A DNA stretch of 35,268 nucleotides from contig DASSHC010000187.1 in the NCBI GenBank assembly GCA_035693105.1, forward strand, positions 1 to 35,268. Direction: 5' to 3'. The translations under genes were made by a program, and so were the position numbers. Below the pieces are notes generated by a model, which did not search any database, was not told the DNA's origin, and worked only from the letters and a program-made list of their open reading frames with translations. Origin of the DNA: DASSHC01 sp035693105 (lineage in GTDB: Bacteria; Chloroflexota; Chloroflexia; Thermomicrobiales; Thermomicrobiaceae). Positions 1 to 5,845 of the stretch are shown here, piece after piece (the first letter of the stretch is position 1; each line of letters starts with the position of its first letter).

Positions 1-148
1 TGGCCTCGAAGACGTGGAAGTAGGCGGTCAGATGCACCGGGACGTCGCCGGTGTTGGAGACGCGCAGCGTGCGACGCTCCAGCCCGGCATTCAGCTCGAT
101 CGCGCCCGGCCGCGGCAGAATAGCGCCGGGCGGCAGTTCGCCGCTCAT
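1..148 (-). CDS. ureB: Urease subunit beta, N-terminal part (cut by window edge)
   Basis: Only the first 49 codons are present; the gene continues beyond base 1. The reading begins MSGELPPGAILPRPGAIELN and runs through a stretch matching the beta-subunit fold (RTLRVSNTGDVPVHLTAYFH). Urease beta packs with the gamma and alpha subunits to form the nickel enzyme that hydrolyses urea to ammonia and carbamate in the cytoplasm. The ATG (148-146) overlaps the ureA stop in an ATGA arrangement, so translation is probably coupled. The gene order gamma then beta is the usual one, and ureC would be expected next outside the window. Confidence 0.93.
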   Translation of the reverse strand, partial: MSGELPPGAILPRPGAIELNAGLERRTLRVSNTGDVPVHLTAYFHVFEA

Positions 149-447
149 CGGATCGGGTTCCGCACGGTGACCAGCCGCGTGCCGTCGGGGAAGAGGGCAT
201 CGACCTGGACCACCGGGATCATCTCCGGCACGCCGGGGAGGACATCGTCGCGGCCGAGCACCGCGCCCGCGTGCGCGACGACCGCCTCGTAGGCCGCGCC
301 GGCGCGCGCCTCCTCGAAGATCTCGTCGCAGATCAGCGCCACGCTCTCGGGGTGATTCAGCTTCAGCCCCCGCGCGCGGCGCTTGCGCGCCAGCTCGGCC
401 AGGGTGAAGACCGTCAGCCGGTCAAGCTCCTTCGGCGTCAGCCGCAT
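145..447 (-). CDS. ureA: Urease subunit gamma
   Basis: This is a 100-residue protein, the standard length of the family, starting MRLTPKELDRLTVFTLAELA. It shows the typical gamma-subunit features: an N-terminal helical segment, the HPESVALICDEIFEEAR stretch around residues 35-51, and a C-terminal PGVPEMIPVVQVDALFPDGT segment. It is a structural subunit of urease and carries no metal ligands itself. The ATG at 447 was chosen because family members start at this methionine and a GGAG sits about 7 bases upstream; a longer in-frame reading to 519 would run through the promoter. It is first in the operon and overlaps ureB by four bases. Urease supplies ammonia from urea and fits a soil or composting lifestyle. 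Confidence 0.95.
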   Translation of the reverse strand: MRLTPKELDRLTVFTLAELARKRRARGLKLNHPESVALICDEIFEEARAGAAYEAVVAHAGAVLGRDDVLPGVPEMIPVVQVDALFPDGTRLVTVRNPIR

Positions 448-491
448 GCCGTACTCCGTCCCAGCGCCGTCTCGCGGTACCCTTGGGGCGA

Positions 492-520
492 TTATCCGGA
501 ATGGGGCGCGGGTGGGCAAG
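492..520 (-). promoter_or_regulatory. Candidate sigma-70-type promoter of the urease operon
   Basis: On the minus strand TTGCCC (520-515) is followed by a 17-base spacer and GATAAT (497-492). Transcription would start near 485, leaving a leader of about 38 bases before ureA. The match is good but has not been tested. Confidence 0.5.
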
Positions 521-577
521 GCGGGCGGGGTGACAGGGAGGTCGCCGCGCTCTTCGAAGGTTGGCGCCGGCCACGAC

Positions 578-704
578 CGCGCGGGGCTGAAGCCGCCGCG
601 CTAGCAAACGAAGCCGGCTGGAAGCCGGCTAAGGACCGCTGAATCTTTCAGCCTGCTTCAGCAGGCTTGCGGAAGATCTAGCGCGGCGGCTTCGGCCCCG
701 CGCG
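578..704. repeat. Long foldback repeat, copy 1
   Basis: Two 27-base arms (578-604 and 678-704) are reverse complements except at one position, which would form a G-U pair in RNA. Each arm carries CTAG at its inner end. Between them lie a duplicated AAGCCGGCT unit (612-631) and a smaller hairpin AGCCTGC-TTCA-GCAGGCT (652-669). A related copy with the same arms occurs at 20201-20366. The element sits in the divergent gap between ureA and the GNAT gene. No open reading frame or transposase lies inside it. The rest of the 448-759 gap holds the urease promoter and, just before 760, the GNAT ribosome binding site. Confidence 0.85.
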
Positions 705-759
705 CCGCGTGCCGCCTTCGCCCCGAAGAAGGCGGCAGCCTCCGAGAAAGGACCATCAG

Positions 760-1311
760 ATGATCGACTTCCAACCCCTTGGCGAAGACGACCTGCCGCG
801 GCTGCACGGCTGGCTGGGGCGGGAGCACGTGGCGCGCTGGTGGGGCGAGCCGCCAGACATGCAGAAGGTGCGCGACGAGTACCTGCCGATGATTCGCGGC
901 GAGGAGGCGACTGAGGGCTACCTGATCCGCCTCGATGGCCGGCCGATCGGCTTCATCCAGACCTACCGGGTGGCGGACTGGCCGAGCTTCTGGCCGGAGG
1001 TCGACGAGATGGACGCGGCCGGCATGGATCTCCTGATCGGCGAGCCGGAGCTGATCGGCCAGGGACATGGCCCGCGGATCATTCGCGCCTTCGTTGAGAC
1101 GGTCGTCTTCGCCCGCCCGGGGGTGCGCGCCTGCTGGGCCGACCCCGACGCGCGCAACCGGCGCTCGGTGCGCGCCTTCGAGAAGGCGGGGTTCCGGGTG
1201 ATGCGCGATGTCTGGGCGGAGGACGCCCAGGCGACCGAGCGCCTGGTGCGGTTGGGGCGTGATGAGCTTCAGGCGTCGGACTTGGACGGCTCGCGCGGCA
1301 GCAGCTCGTAG
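760..1311 (+). CDS. GNAT acetyltransferase, AAC(6')-Ib-like family
   Basis: This 183-residue protein has the GNAT layout: an N-terminal HVARWWG motif (residues 23-29), a central RPIGFIQTYR strand (61-70), the acetyl-CoA pyrophosphate loop LIGQGHG (99-105) and a C-terminal DPDARNRRSVRAFEKAGF (129-145). This order resembles aminoglycoside 6'-N-acetyltransferases and the related siderophore or lysine acyltransferases, so an acetyl-CoA-dependent N-acetylation is likely, but the substrate is unknown. The ATG at 760 is preceded by GAGAAAGGA. An upstream in-frame ATG at 709 would translate the low-complexity edge of the foldback repeat and was rejected. The last 43 bases overlap, tail to tail, the end of the minus-strand gene that stops at 1269, and the C-terminal tail looks unstructured. 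Resistance cannot be inferred from sequence alone. Confidence 0.85.
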   Translation: MIDFQPLGEDDLPRLHGWLGREHVARWWGEPPDMQKVRDEYLPMIRGEEATEGYLIRLDGRPIGFIQTYRVADWPSFWPEVDEMDAAGMDLLIGEPELIGQGHGPRIIRAFVETVVFARPGVRACWADPDARNRRSVRAFEKAGFRVMRDVWAEDAQATERLVRLGRDELQASDLDGSRGSSS

Positions 1312-1568
1312 CAGCGGCGGTGGGGGATCTGCAAGTCGCGCAGCAGCCGGGCGACATCGACCGAGCGGTAGCCGCTGGGATTGGGTTCGCGGTGGGTCGA
1401 GAGCGCGATCTTGGCGGGGATGATCGTGCCGAAGTGGCCGGCGGCCAGCGCCTCGCCGAGGAGTTGCAGGTCGGAGACACCGGGGATGTCTTCGATTTCG
1501 GTGTCGGGCGGCGCGCCCAGCGGGTCGGTGCCGAGCCAGATGTAGAGCGGGCTAATCGGGGCGTTCAT
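1269..1568 (-). CDS. Hypothetical 99-residue protein in the receiver operon
   Basis: I do not recognise this family. The protein has no signal peptide or membrane segment. It starts MNAPISPLYIWLGTDPLG, has a middle stretch GVSDLQLLGEALAAGHFGTI and ends with a basic SVDVARLLRDLQIPHRRCYELL segment carrying its only Cys. The start overlaps the end of the upstream receiver gene by 17 bases, which argues for a real, translationally coupled gene rather than a shadow. Its 3' end overlaps the convergent GNAT gene by 43 bases. A role alongside the receiver and helix-turn-helix proteins is plausible from position only. Confidence 0.6.
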   Translation of the reverse strand: MNAPISPLYIWLGTDPLGAPPDTEIEDIPGVSDLQLLGEALAAGHFGTIIPAKIALSTHREPNPSGYRSVDVARLLRDLQIPHRRCYELLPREPSKSDA

Positions 1569-1956
1569 CGAGCTCCGGCAGCTCCAGCGGCTCCGCCTTG
1601 CGCAGCTGGATGGCGACCTCGGCCAAGAGCGCGTCGAGGTCGAACGGCTTGGAGAGCACGCCGTCCGCCGGGAGCGTATCGGCGTGCAGCAGCAGGTTCG
1701 CGCCGGCCGACATCGCGATGATGCGGATCGTGGTGGTCTCCGGCTCCGACTTCAGAATACGCGTGGCGGCGGCCCCGTCCAGGACGGGGAGCATCAGGTC
1801 CATCAGAATCACCTGCGGCCGGGCGTTGCGCGCCAGCGCGACGGCATCCAGGCCATCGGCAGCTTGCAGCGTCTCGTAGCCCTCGTCGGAGAGCAACTCG
1901 ACCAGCAACCCTCTGATTGCAGGATCGTCGTCGACGATGAGGATCCGTGCCACCAT
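1552..1956 (-). CDS. Stand-alone receiver (CheY/Spo0F-like response regulator)
   Basis: This 134-residue protein is a single receiver domain with no output domain. The acidic pocket is in ILIVDDDPAIR (D10, D11). The phospho-acceptor is D53 in VILMDLMLP, the switch residue is S83 in IIAMSAG, and the conserved lysine is K103 in LSKPFD. After residue 118 only a short acidic tail remains. It would be phosphorylated by an unknown histidine kinase and act through protein contact. The ATG at 1956 lies one base after GGAGG, so the following GTG (1953) may be the true start. It is 48 bases downstream of the BldC-like gene and overlaps the next gene, forming a three-gene operon. A split regulator, with receiver and DNA-binding protein made separately, is an attractive but unproven reading. 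Confidence 0.88.
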   Translation of the reverse strand: MVARILIVDDDPAIRGLLVELLSDEGYETLQAADGLDAVALARNARPQVILMDLMLPVLDGAAATRILKSEPETTTIRIIAMSAGANLLLHADTLPADGVLSKPFDLDALLAEVAIQLRKAEPLELPELDERPD

Positions 1957-2004
1957 GCCTCCACCACGCGCGCATGGCAGCAAGTTTGGTGCCAGACCGT
2001 CTGG

Positions 2005-2226
2005 CTAGCCGCTGAGACCCTCATCCGGCTCGGGGGGCGCCACCGGGCGGATATGCAGCAGCGCCTCGATCTCGTCGCGGCGGTAGAAGCGCTCACGGTG
2101 AATGCCGCGCCGGTAGCTGCGCACGCGCCCGCGACTGGCGTAGGCGTAGAGGGTGGGAACCTTGACGCCGAGCAGTTCGGCGGCCTCGGAGGCGGTCAGG
2201 TACTCCACTCCCTCGAAGTTGATCAC
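2005..2226 (-). CDS. BldC/MerR-like helix-turn-helix protein
   Basis: This 73-residue protein consists mainly of one HTH_17-type winged helix: YLTASEAAELLGVKVPTLYA is the helix-turn-helix, and GRVRSYRRGIHRERFYRRDE is the wing and following strand. Length and layout resemble BldC of Streptomyces, a small MerR-like protein that binds head-to-tail direct repeats. A similar domain is found fused to the N terminus of some citrate synthase-like proteins; here it is a separate gene divergent from citrate synthase. The GTG at 2226 was chosen because a strong promoter (2297-2270) leaves room only for this start, and GGGAG lies upstream; a longer reading to 2307 would run through that promoter. The 10-bp direct repeats overlap the -35 box, suggesting autoregulation. 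The short Pro/Glu tail has no clear role. Confidence 0.85.
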   Translation of the reverse strand: MINFEGVEYLTASEAAELLGVKVPTLYAYASRGRVRSYRRGIHRERFYRRDEIEALLHIRPVAPPEPDEGLSG

Positions 2227-2269
2227 GGCTCGGTTCGCTCCCGACTCCTCGCACCGCTGGTCTGGACTC

Positions 2270-2297
2270 AGTATAGTGAACCATCGCGATCTGTCAA
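2270..2297 (-). promoter_or_regulatory. Strong promoter of the HTH/receiver operon
   Basis: On the minus strand a perfect TTGACA (2297-2292) is followed by 16 bases and TATACT (2275-2270). The predicted transcript starts near 2263, about 37 bases before the GTG at 2226. It is the best sigma-70-type match in the window and fixes the start of the HTH gene. Confidence 0.75.
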
Positions 2298-2312
2298 CCT
2301 TCGTCAACCTTT
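2293..2312. promoter_or_regulatory. Tandem 10-bp direct repeats, candidate operator
   Basis: Two adjacent units, GTCAACCTTC (2293-2302) and GTCAACCTTT (2303-2312), are identical at nine of ten positions. One helical turn of spacing and head-to-tail orientation fit the mode of binding described for BldC-type proteins. The first unit covers the -35 box of the HTH operon. The pair lies about 35 bases upstream of the citrate synthase -10 element, so one protein could control both directions. Binding by the neighbouring HTH protein is inferred. Confidence 0.55.
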
Positions 2313-2345
2313 ATCGTGACGTGTCTATGTTTGTGGGGCGGGGCG

Positions 2346-2354
2346 TGCTAGGAT
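2346..2354 (+). promoter_or_regulatory. Extended -10 element for citrate synthase
   Basis: TGCTAGGAT matches an extended -10 (TGn plus TAGGAT). No convincing -35 hexamer is visible. Transcription would start near 2361 and leave a leader of about 57 bases. Confidence 0.45.
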
Positions 2355-2417
2355 AGGCGGTGGTACGACCGGCCAGCGGTCCGGGCCGCGGCCCGGCTGA
2401 CGAGGGAGGAACCGCAC

Positions 2418-3578
2418 ATGTCCACCAGTTCGTCCACCGAACCAACCATCCACAACGGGCTCGAAGGGGTCGTGGTCGCCGCGACGAGTTTGGCGCGCAT
2501 CGAGGGGAACGAGGGGCGTCTCTCCTACCGTGGCTACAGCATCGCCGACCTGGCGCAGCACGCGACCTACGAGGAAGTGCTCTACCTCCTCTGGTACGGC
2601 AAGCTGCCCAACAAGCAGGAGTACGCCCAGCTCAAAGAGAAGCTGACCAAGGCGCGGACGCTCTCCCCAACCGTGATGAAGGTGATGAAGGATCTCCCGA
2701 CGACCGGGGCGCCGATCGACGCGCTGCGCGCCGGGGTCACGGCGATGGGGATGGAGGATCCGACCGAGGACGATCTGGAGCACAACGCGGTGATCGAGAA
2801 GGCGATCCGCATGGCCGGCGCGATGCCGACCATGCTGGCTGCCTACGGCCGCCTGCGCGAGGGCAAGCAGCCGGTGGACCCCGACTCCTCGCTGGACGAC
2901 GCCGCGAACTTCCTCTCCATGTTGCGGGGCGAGAAGCCGAGCGAGCTGGACAGCAACGCCTTCAACGCCTACCTCGTCTGCCTGGCCGAGCACAGCATGA
3001 ACGCCTCGACCTTCTCGGCGCGGGTCACCATCTCGGCCATCTCGGACGTCTACAGCGCGATCGCGACCGCGCTCGGCACGCTCAAGGGTGTGGCACACGG
3101 CGGCGCCAATATGGCGTCGATGAAGATGCTCGTCGACATCGGCTCGGCCGACAACGTCGAGAACTACGTCAACGAGTCGCTCAAGAGTCACCGCCGGCTG
3201 ATGGGTCTCGGCCACCGCATCTACAAGGCGCGCGACCCGCGCGTCGACATCCTGATGGATTACTCGGAGAAGGTGTCCAAGGAGAAGGGGAACCCGACCT
3301 ACCACAACATCGCCAAGAAGCTGGAGGAGTTGACCGGCCACCACCCCTTCTTCCTGGAGCGCAAGCTCTTCCCGAACGTCGAGTTCTACTCGGCGCCGCT
3401 CCTCTACATGCTCGGCCTGCAGCCCGATATGATGCCGGGCGCCTTCGCCATCAGCCGCATCGGCGGTTGGACGGCGCACCTGCTGGAGCAGTTGGAGGAC
3501 AACCGGTTGATTCGCCCCTCGGCGCTCTACGTCGGCCCGGCGGCGCAGACCTACCAGCCGGTCGAGTCGCGGTCGTAG
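2418..3578 (+). CDS. gltA: Citrate synthase
   Basis: This 386-residue protein has the short Gram-positive/archaeal type of citrate synthase fold. It condenses oxaloacetate and acetyl-CoA to citrate at the entry of the TCA cycle. Visible elements are the oxaloacetate-binding H192 (LAEHSMN), catalytic H227 (VAHGGAN), the family signature GLGHRIYKARDPR (263-275) with catalytic H266, and the C-terminal NRLIRPSALYVGP. The catalytic Asp position of the NVDFYS motif is Glu here (E322 in NVEFYSA). The usual FTPIFAVSR motif is replaced by MMPGAFAISR. A 2-methylcitrate synthase role cannot be excluded. The ATG follows AGGGAGGA. The gene is divergent from the BldC-like operon, which may regulate it. Confidence 0.93.
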   Translation: MSTSSSTEPTIHNGLEGVVVAATSLARIEGNEGRLSYRGYSIADLAQHATYEEVLYLLWYGKLPNKQEYAQLKEKLTKARTLSPTVMKVMKDLPTTGAPIDALRAGVTAMGMEDPTEDDLEHNAVIEKAIRMAGAMPTMLAAYGRLREGKQPVDPDSSLDDAANFLSMLRGEKPSELDSNAFNAYLVCLAEHSMNASTFSARVTISAISDVYSAIATALGTLKGVAHGGANMASMKMLVDIGSADNVENYVNESLKSHRRLMGLGHRIYKARDPRVDILMDYSEKVSKEKGNPTYHNIAKKLEELTGHHPFFLERKLFPNVEFYSAPLLYMLGLQPDMMPGAFAISRIGGWTAHLLEQLEDNRLIRPSALYVGPAAQTYQPVESRS

Positions 3579-3616
3579 GACACGGCGGATTGTCCTCATC
3601 GCGCAGCTCCCCGGGG

Positions 3617-3724
3617 CCCTCATCCCCCCCCGCCCCTTCTCCCGTGCGCGGGCGAAGGGGAGCTAGCAACGGAGGCTTCTTCGTAGCCCCTCGCCCCCGC
3701 AGGGGAGAGGGGTTGGGGTGAGGG
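3617..3724. repeat. CCCTCATCCCC foldback repeat, copy A
   Basis: The element begins CCCTCATCCCC and ends GGTTGGGGTGAGGG, so its ends are inverted repeats rich in C and G runs. An internal CTTCTCCC and GAAGGGGAG form a shorter inverted pair. A related element, sharing the left half and the inner GGCTTCGTCG-type core, lies at 26132-26266. It fills most of the gap between citrate synthase and the S21 promoter, and no gene is visible in it. Confidence 0.75.
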
Positions 3725-3734
3725 TCCTCCGGGG

Positions 3735-3762
3735 TTGGGGATGAGGGCCTCCGTGCTATACT
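3735..3762 (+). promoter_or_regulatory. Promoter of rpsU
   Basis: TTGGGG (3735-3740), a 16-base spacer and TATACT (3757-3762) with the extended -10 TGC (3754-3756). The expected transcript start is near 3769, giving a leader of about 94 bases that contains a terminator-like hairpin. Confidence 0.55.
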
Positions 3763-3783
3763 TGCAGGGTACGCGCTCCAGCG

Positions 3784-3815
3784 ACCCGGGAGTTGCTCCC
3801 GGGTGCTTGGTTTTT
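3784..3815 (+). terminator. Terminator-like hairpin in the rpsU leader
   Basis: ACCCGGGAG (3784-3792), a TTG loop and CTCCCGGGT (3796-3804) form a perfect 9-bp stem, followed by GCTTGG and five T (3811-3815). It lies between the predicted start of transcription and the S21 start codon, so it looks like an attenuator or a partial terminator rather than the end of the upstream gene. No alternative antiterminator fold was worked out. Confidence 0.55.
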
Positions 3816-3862
3816 CCGGGCATTTGCCCTCACGACGCGGAGAGAGGAGGTGAAACGGGTCG

Positions 3863-4060
3863 ATGCGTGTTGAACTGCGTGATACCGAGGGATTTGATTC
3901 TCTCCTGAAGCGGTTTACCAAGGAAGTTCAGAAATCGGGTTTGTTGCGTGACTTCCGCAGCAAGCGCCGCTTCGTCAGCAAGAGCGAGCAGCGCCGGGCC
4001 AAGGCGCGCAAGGCGGAGCACAAGCGGCGCCGCAAGGAAGCGAAGCAAGTGGCGAGGTAG
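3863..4060 (+). CDS. rpsU: 30S ribosomal protein S21
   Basis: This is a 65-residue, very basic protein starting MRVELRDTEGFDSLLKRFTK and continuing with KSGLLRDFRSKRRFVSKSE, the hallmark of S21, then a Lys/Arg-rich helical tail. S21 binds the small ribosomal subunit near the anti-Shine-Dalgarno region and helps translation initiation. The ATG follows a near-perfect AGGAGGTGA (3845-3853). It has its own promoter and a leader hairpin, so its level may be set by attenuation. Length and composition are normal for the family. Confidence 0.96.
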   Translation: MRVELRDTEGFDSLLKRFTKEVQKSGLLRDFRSKRRFVSKSEQRRAKARKAEHKRRRKEAKQVAR

Positions 4061-4095
4061 CGCGATGCGCCGCTTTTCCCGAACGATGGTTCCCC

Positions 4096-4131
4096 GTGGG
4101 CACTCCCACCGACACGTCACGGAGTGCCCAC
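4096..4131. repeat. Perfect 11-bp inverted repeat between rpsU and the membrane protein gene
   Basis: GTGGGCACTCC (4096-4106) and GGAGTGCCCAC (4121-4131) are separated by 14 bases. No T run follows, so it is not a standard intrinsic terminator. It ends ten bases before the GGAG ribosome binding site of the next gene and could be an operator or an mRNA structure. Confidence 0.65.
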
Positions 4132-4150
4132 ACTGCTGTCTGGAGACACG

Positions 4151-4465
4151 ATGCAGAATTTGAGGGGTCTGGCCTGGCTCCTCCCCACCACCTCCCTGAT
4201 CTTCGTCGGCTACGTCGTCTTCGCCTTCCTGGGCGCGCTCAGCTTCGGCCTGCCGATCTGGCTGATCTTGTTGCCCAGCCTGCCCGCGCTCGGGCTGACC
4301 GCGATCGCGCTGGTCGTGGCGCTGCTCGACGTGACGAAGCGGCCCAAGGAAGAGATCAGCGAGGAGAGCCGCATCGTCTGGGTGCTGGTGCTGATCATCT
4401 TCCCGGTGGTTGGGCTGCTCCCCTACTGGCTGGTGGTCATGCGCCATCCCTCAGCCGCCGCCTGA
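4151..4465 (+). CDS. Small three-helix membrane protein, PLDc_N-like end
   Basis: This 104-residue protein has three predicted membrane helices at about residues 8-30, 36-60 and 75-97, separated by a charged loop VTKRPKEEISEES. The last part, RIVWVLVLIIFPVVGLLPYW, resembles the small PLDc_N-type membrane domain often found in cardiolipin synthases and in short proteins of unknown function. No catalytic HKD motif is present, so enzymatic activity is not expected. The ATG at 4151 follows CTGGAGACACG; an in-frame ATG at 4124 lies inside the upstream inverted repeat and was not used. The gene ends 16 bases from the end of the convergent CoA transferase. Confidence 0.7.
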   Translation: MQNLRGLAWLLPTTSLIFVGYVVFAFLGALSFGLPIWLILLPSLPALGLTAIALVVALLDVTKRPKEEISEESRIVWVLVLIIFPVVGLLPYWLVVMRHPSAAA

Positions 4466-4481
4466 CTGACCCTCCAGCGAA

Positions 4482-5666
4482 CTAGATCGCCCCTCCGTCG
4501 CGCATGGCGGCGATGCGCGCTTGGTCGTAGCCCAGCTCACCCAGCACCTCGGCCGTGTGCTGACCCAGGAGCGGCGGCGCCAGGCGGATCTCGCAGGGCG
4601 TCTCGCTCAGCAGATAGGGGAAGCCGGTCTGGTCGATCTCGCCCAGCGTCGGGTGCGGCACGCGCCGGCGCAACTGGTAGTACTCGGCCTGCGGGTTAGC
4701 GAAGACTTCGGGCACGGTGTAGATCGGGCCGCAGGGCACGTCGGCCTCGTCGAGCCGCGCCACGATCTCGGCCGTGGGGAAGCGCTGCAGGGTGTCCTCG
4801 ATCTCACCGGCCAGCGCGGCGCGGTTGGTGATGCGCCCAACGTTGTCCTGGAAGCGGGGGTCGTCCAGCAGCCGCTCCAGGCCCATAGCGGCGCAGAAGC
4901 GGCGGTAGATGCCCTCGTTGCCGGCGGCGACGTTGACGTAGCCGTCCTGGGAGCGGAAGGTCTGGTAGGGCGCCACGATCGGATGGGCATTGCCGGTGCG
5001 CCCCGGCGCCGCGCCGCTGCCGAAGTAGATGCCGGCCTGGTAGGTCAAGAGCGCGACCATGCCGCCGAGCATCGAGGTGTCGACGTACTGACCCTGACCG
5101 GTGCGCTCGCGGCTGAACAGCGCGCTGACGATGGCGTAGGCGGCGAACATCCCGGCGGCGATGTCGGCGATCGGCACGCCGTAGCGCGTCGGCGGCCCCT
5201 CCTCGAAGCCGGTGACGCTCATCAGCCCGCTCATCCCCTGGATAATCTGATCGTAGGCCACGCGATCGTGCTCCGGTCCCTGCTGGCCGAAGCCGGAGAT
5301 CGAGCAGTAGACGATGTTCGGGCGCCGGGCGCGCACCGCCTGGTAGTCGAAGCCGAGCCGCGCGGCGGTGCCGGGGCTGAAGTTCTCGACCACGACGTCG
5401 GCCCGCTCGATCAGCTGCCAGAGCGCCTCGCGCGCCGCCTCCTGCTTGAGATTGAGCGTGATACCGCGCTTGTTGCGATTGACGCTGAGGTAGTAGGCGC
5501 TCTGATCACCGATGAACGGCGGTCCCCAGGCGCGGGTATCATCCCCCTTGCCTGGCTGCTCGATCTTGATCACGTCCGCGCCCATGTCGCCGAGCAACAT
5601 CGTCGCGTACGGCCCGGTCATGACCCGCGTCAGGTCGACCACCCGCACCCCGCTCAGCGCCTGCAT
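4482..5666 (-). CDS. CaiB/BaiF class III CoA-transferase
   Basis: This 394-residue protein matches family III CoA transferases across its length. The start LSGVRVVDLTRVMTGPYATM is typical. It is followed by GDMGADVIKIEQP, NRNKRGITLNL and the segment PIADIAAGMF, whose D168 corresponds to the Asp that forms the acyl-anhydride intermediate in formyl-CoA transferase. These enzymes move CoA between carboxylic acids such as formate/oxalate, carnitine or succinate and related acids; the substrate cannot be told here. The ATG at 5666 follows GAGAGGAG with suitable spacing; an upstream ATG at 5726 is outside the family alignment. The gene stands 179 bases downstream of the response regulator and is probably a separate unit. 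Confidence 0.92.
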   Translation of the reverse strand: MQALSGVRVVDLTRVMTGPYATMLLGDMGADVIKIEQPGKGDDTRAWGPPFIGDQSAYYLSVNRNKRGITLNLKQEAAREALWQLIERADVVVENFSPGTAARLGFDYQAVRARRPNIVYCSISGFGQQGPEHDRVAYDQIIQGMSGLMSVTGFEEGPPTRYGVPIADIAAGMFAAYAIVSALFSRERTGQGQYVDTSMLGGMVALLTYQAGIYFGSGAAPGRTGNAHPIVAPYQTFRSQDGYVNVAAGNEGIYRRFCAAMGLERLLDDPRFQDNVGRITNRAALAGEIEDTLQRFPTAEIVARLDEADVPCGPIYTVPEVFANPQAEYYQLRRRVPHPTLGEIDQTGFPYLLSETPCEIRLAPPLLGQHTAEVLGELGYDQARIAAMRDGGAI

Positions 5667-5786
5667 TGGCCCCGCTCCTCTCATCTGGCTCGCCACCCCG
5701 CGCCGTGCCCACCGGCCAGCGTCCACTCGCCCGGTCCGCGGCGGAACCGGGGGAGCGACGCGTGAACCCGCGTGGAAAACGTCGCG

Positions 5787-5821
5787 CCCGCCGAGGCGAG
5801 TCTACACGACCGCTCGGCGGG
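5787..5821 (-). terminator. Candidate terminator after the kinase/regulator operon
   Basis: On the minus strand CCCGCCGAG (5821-5813) pairs with CTCGGCGGG (5795-5787), a 9-bp stem with a 17-base loop, followed by a short GTTTTCC run. It lies between the end of the response regulator and the CoA transferase start. The long loop and short T run make it a moderate candidate. Confidence 0.4.
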
Positions 5822-5845
5822 GAGACAGAGAGCGGAGGAACCGGG

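Noticed and set aside
760..1311. Calling the GNAT gene a confirmed aminoglycoside resistance gene
   Set aside because: The motif order fits AAC(6') relatives but also siderophore and lysine acyltransferases; no substrate evidence is in the sequence.
2325..3623. 432-codon open frame antisense to citrate synthase
   Set aside because: It mirrors the codon pattern of gltA, is His/Val/Arg-rich without a recognisable fold and has no ribosome site. Long antisense frames are expected at this GC content.
4521..5765. 414-codon open frame antisense to the CoA transferase
   Set aside because: The opposite strand carries a full family match with catalytic Asp; this frame has none.
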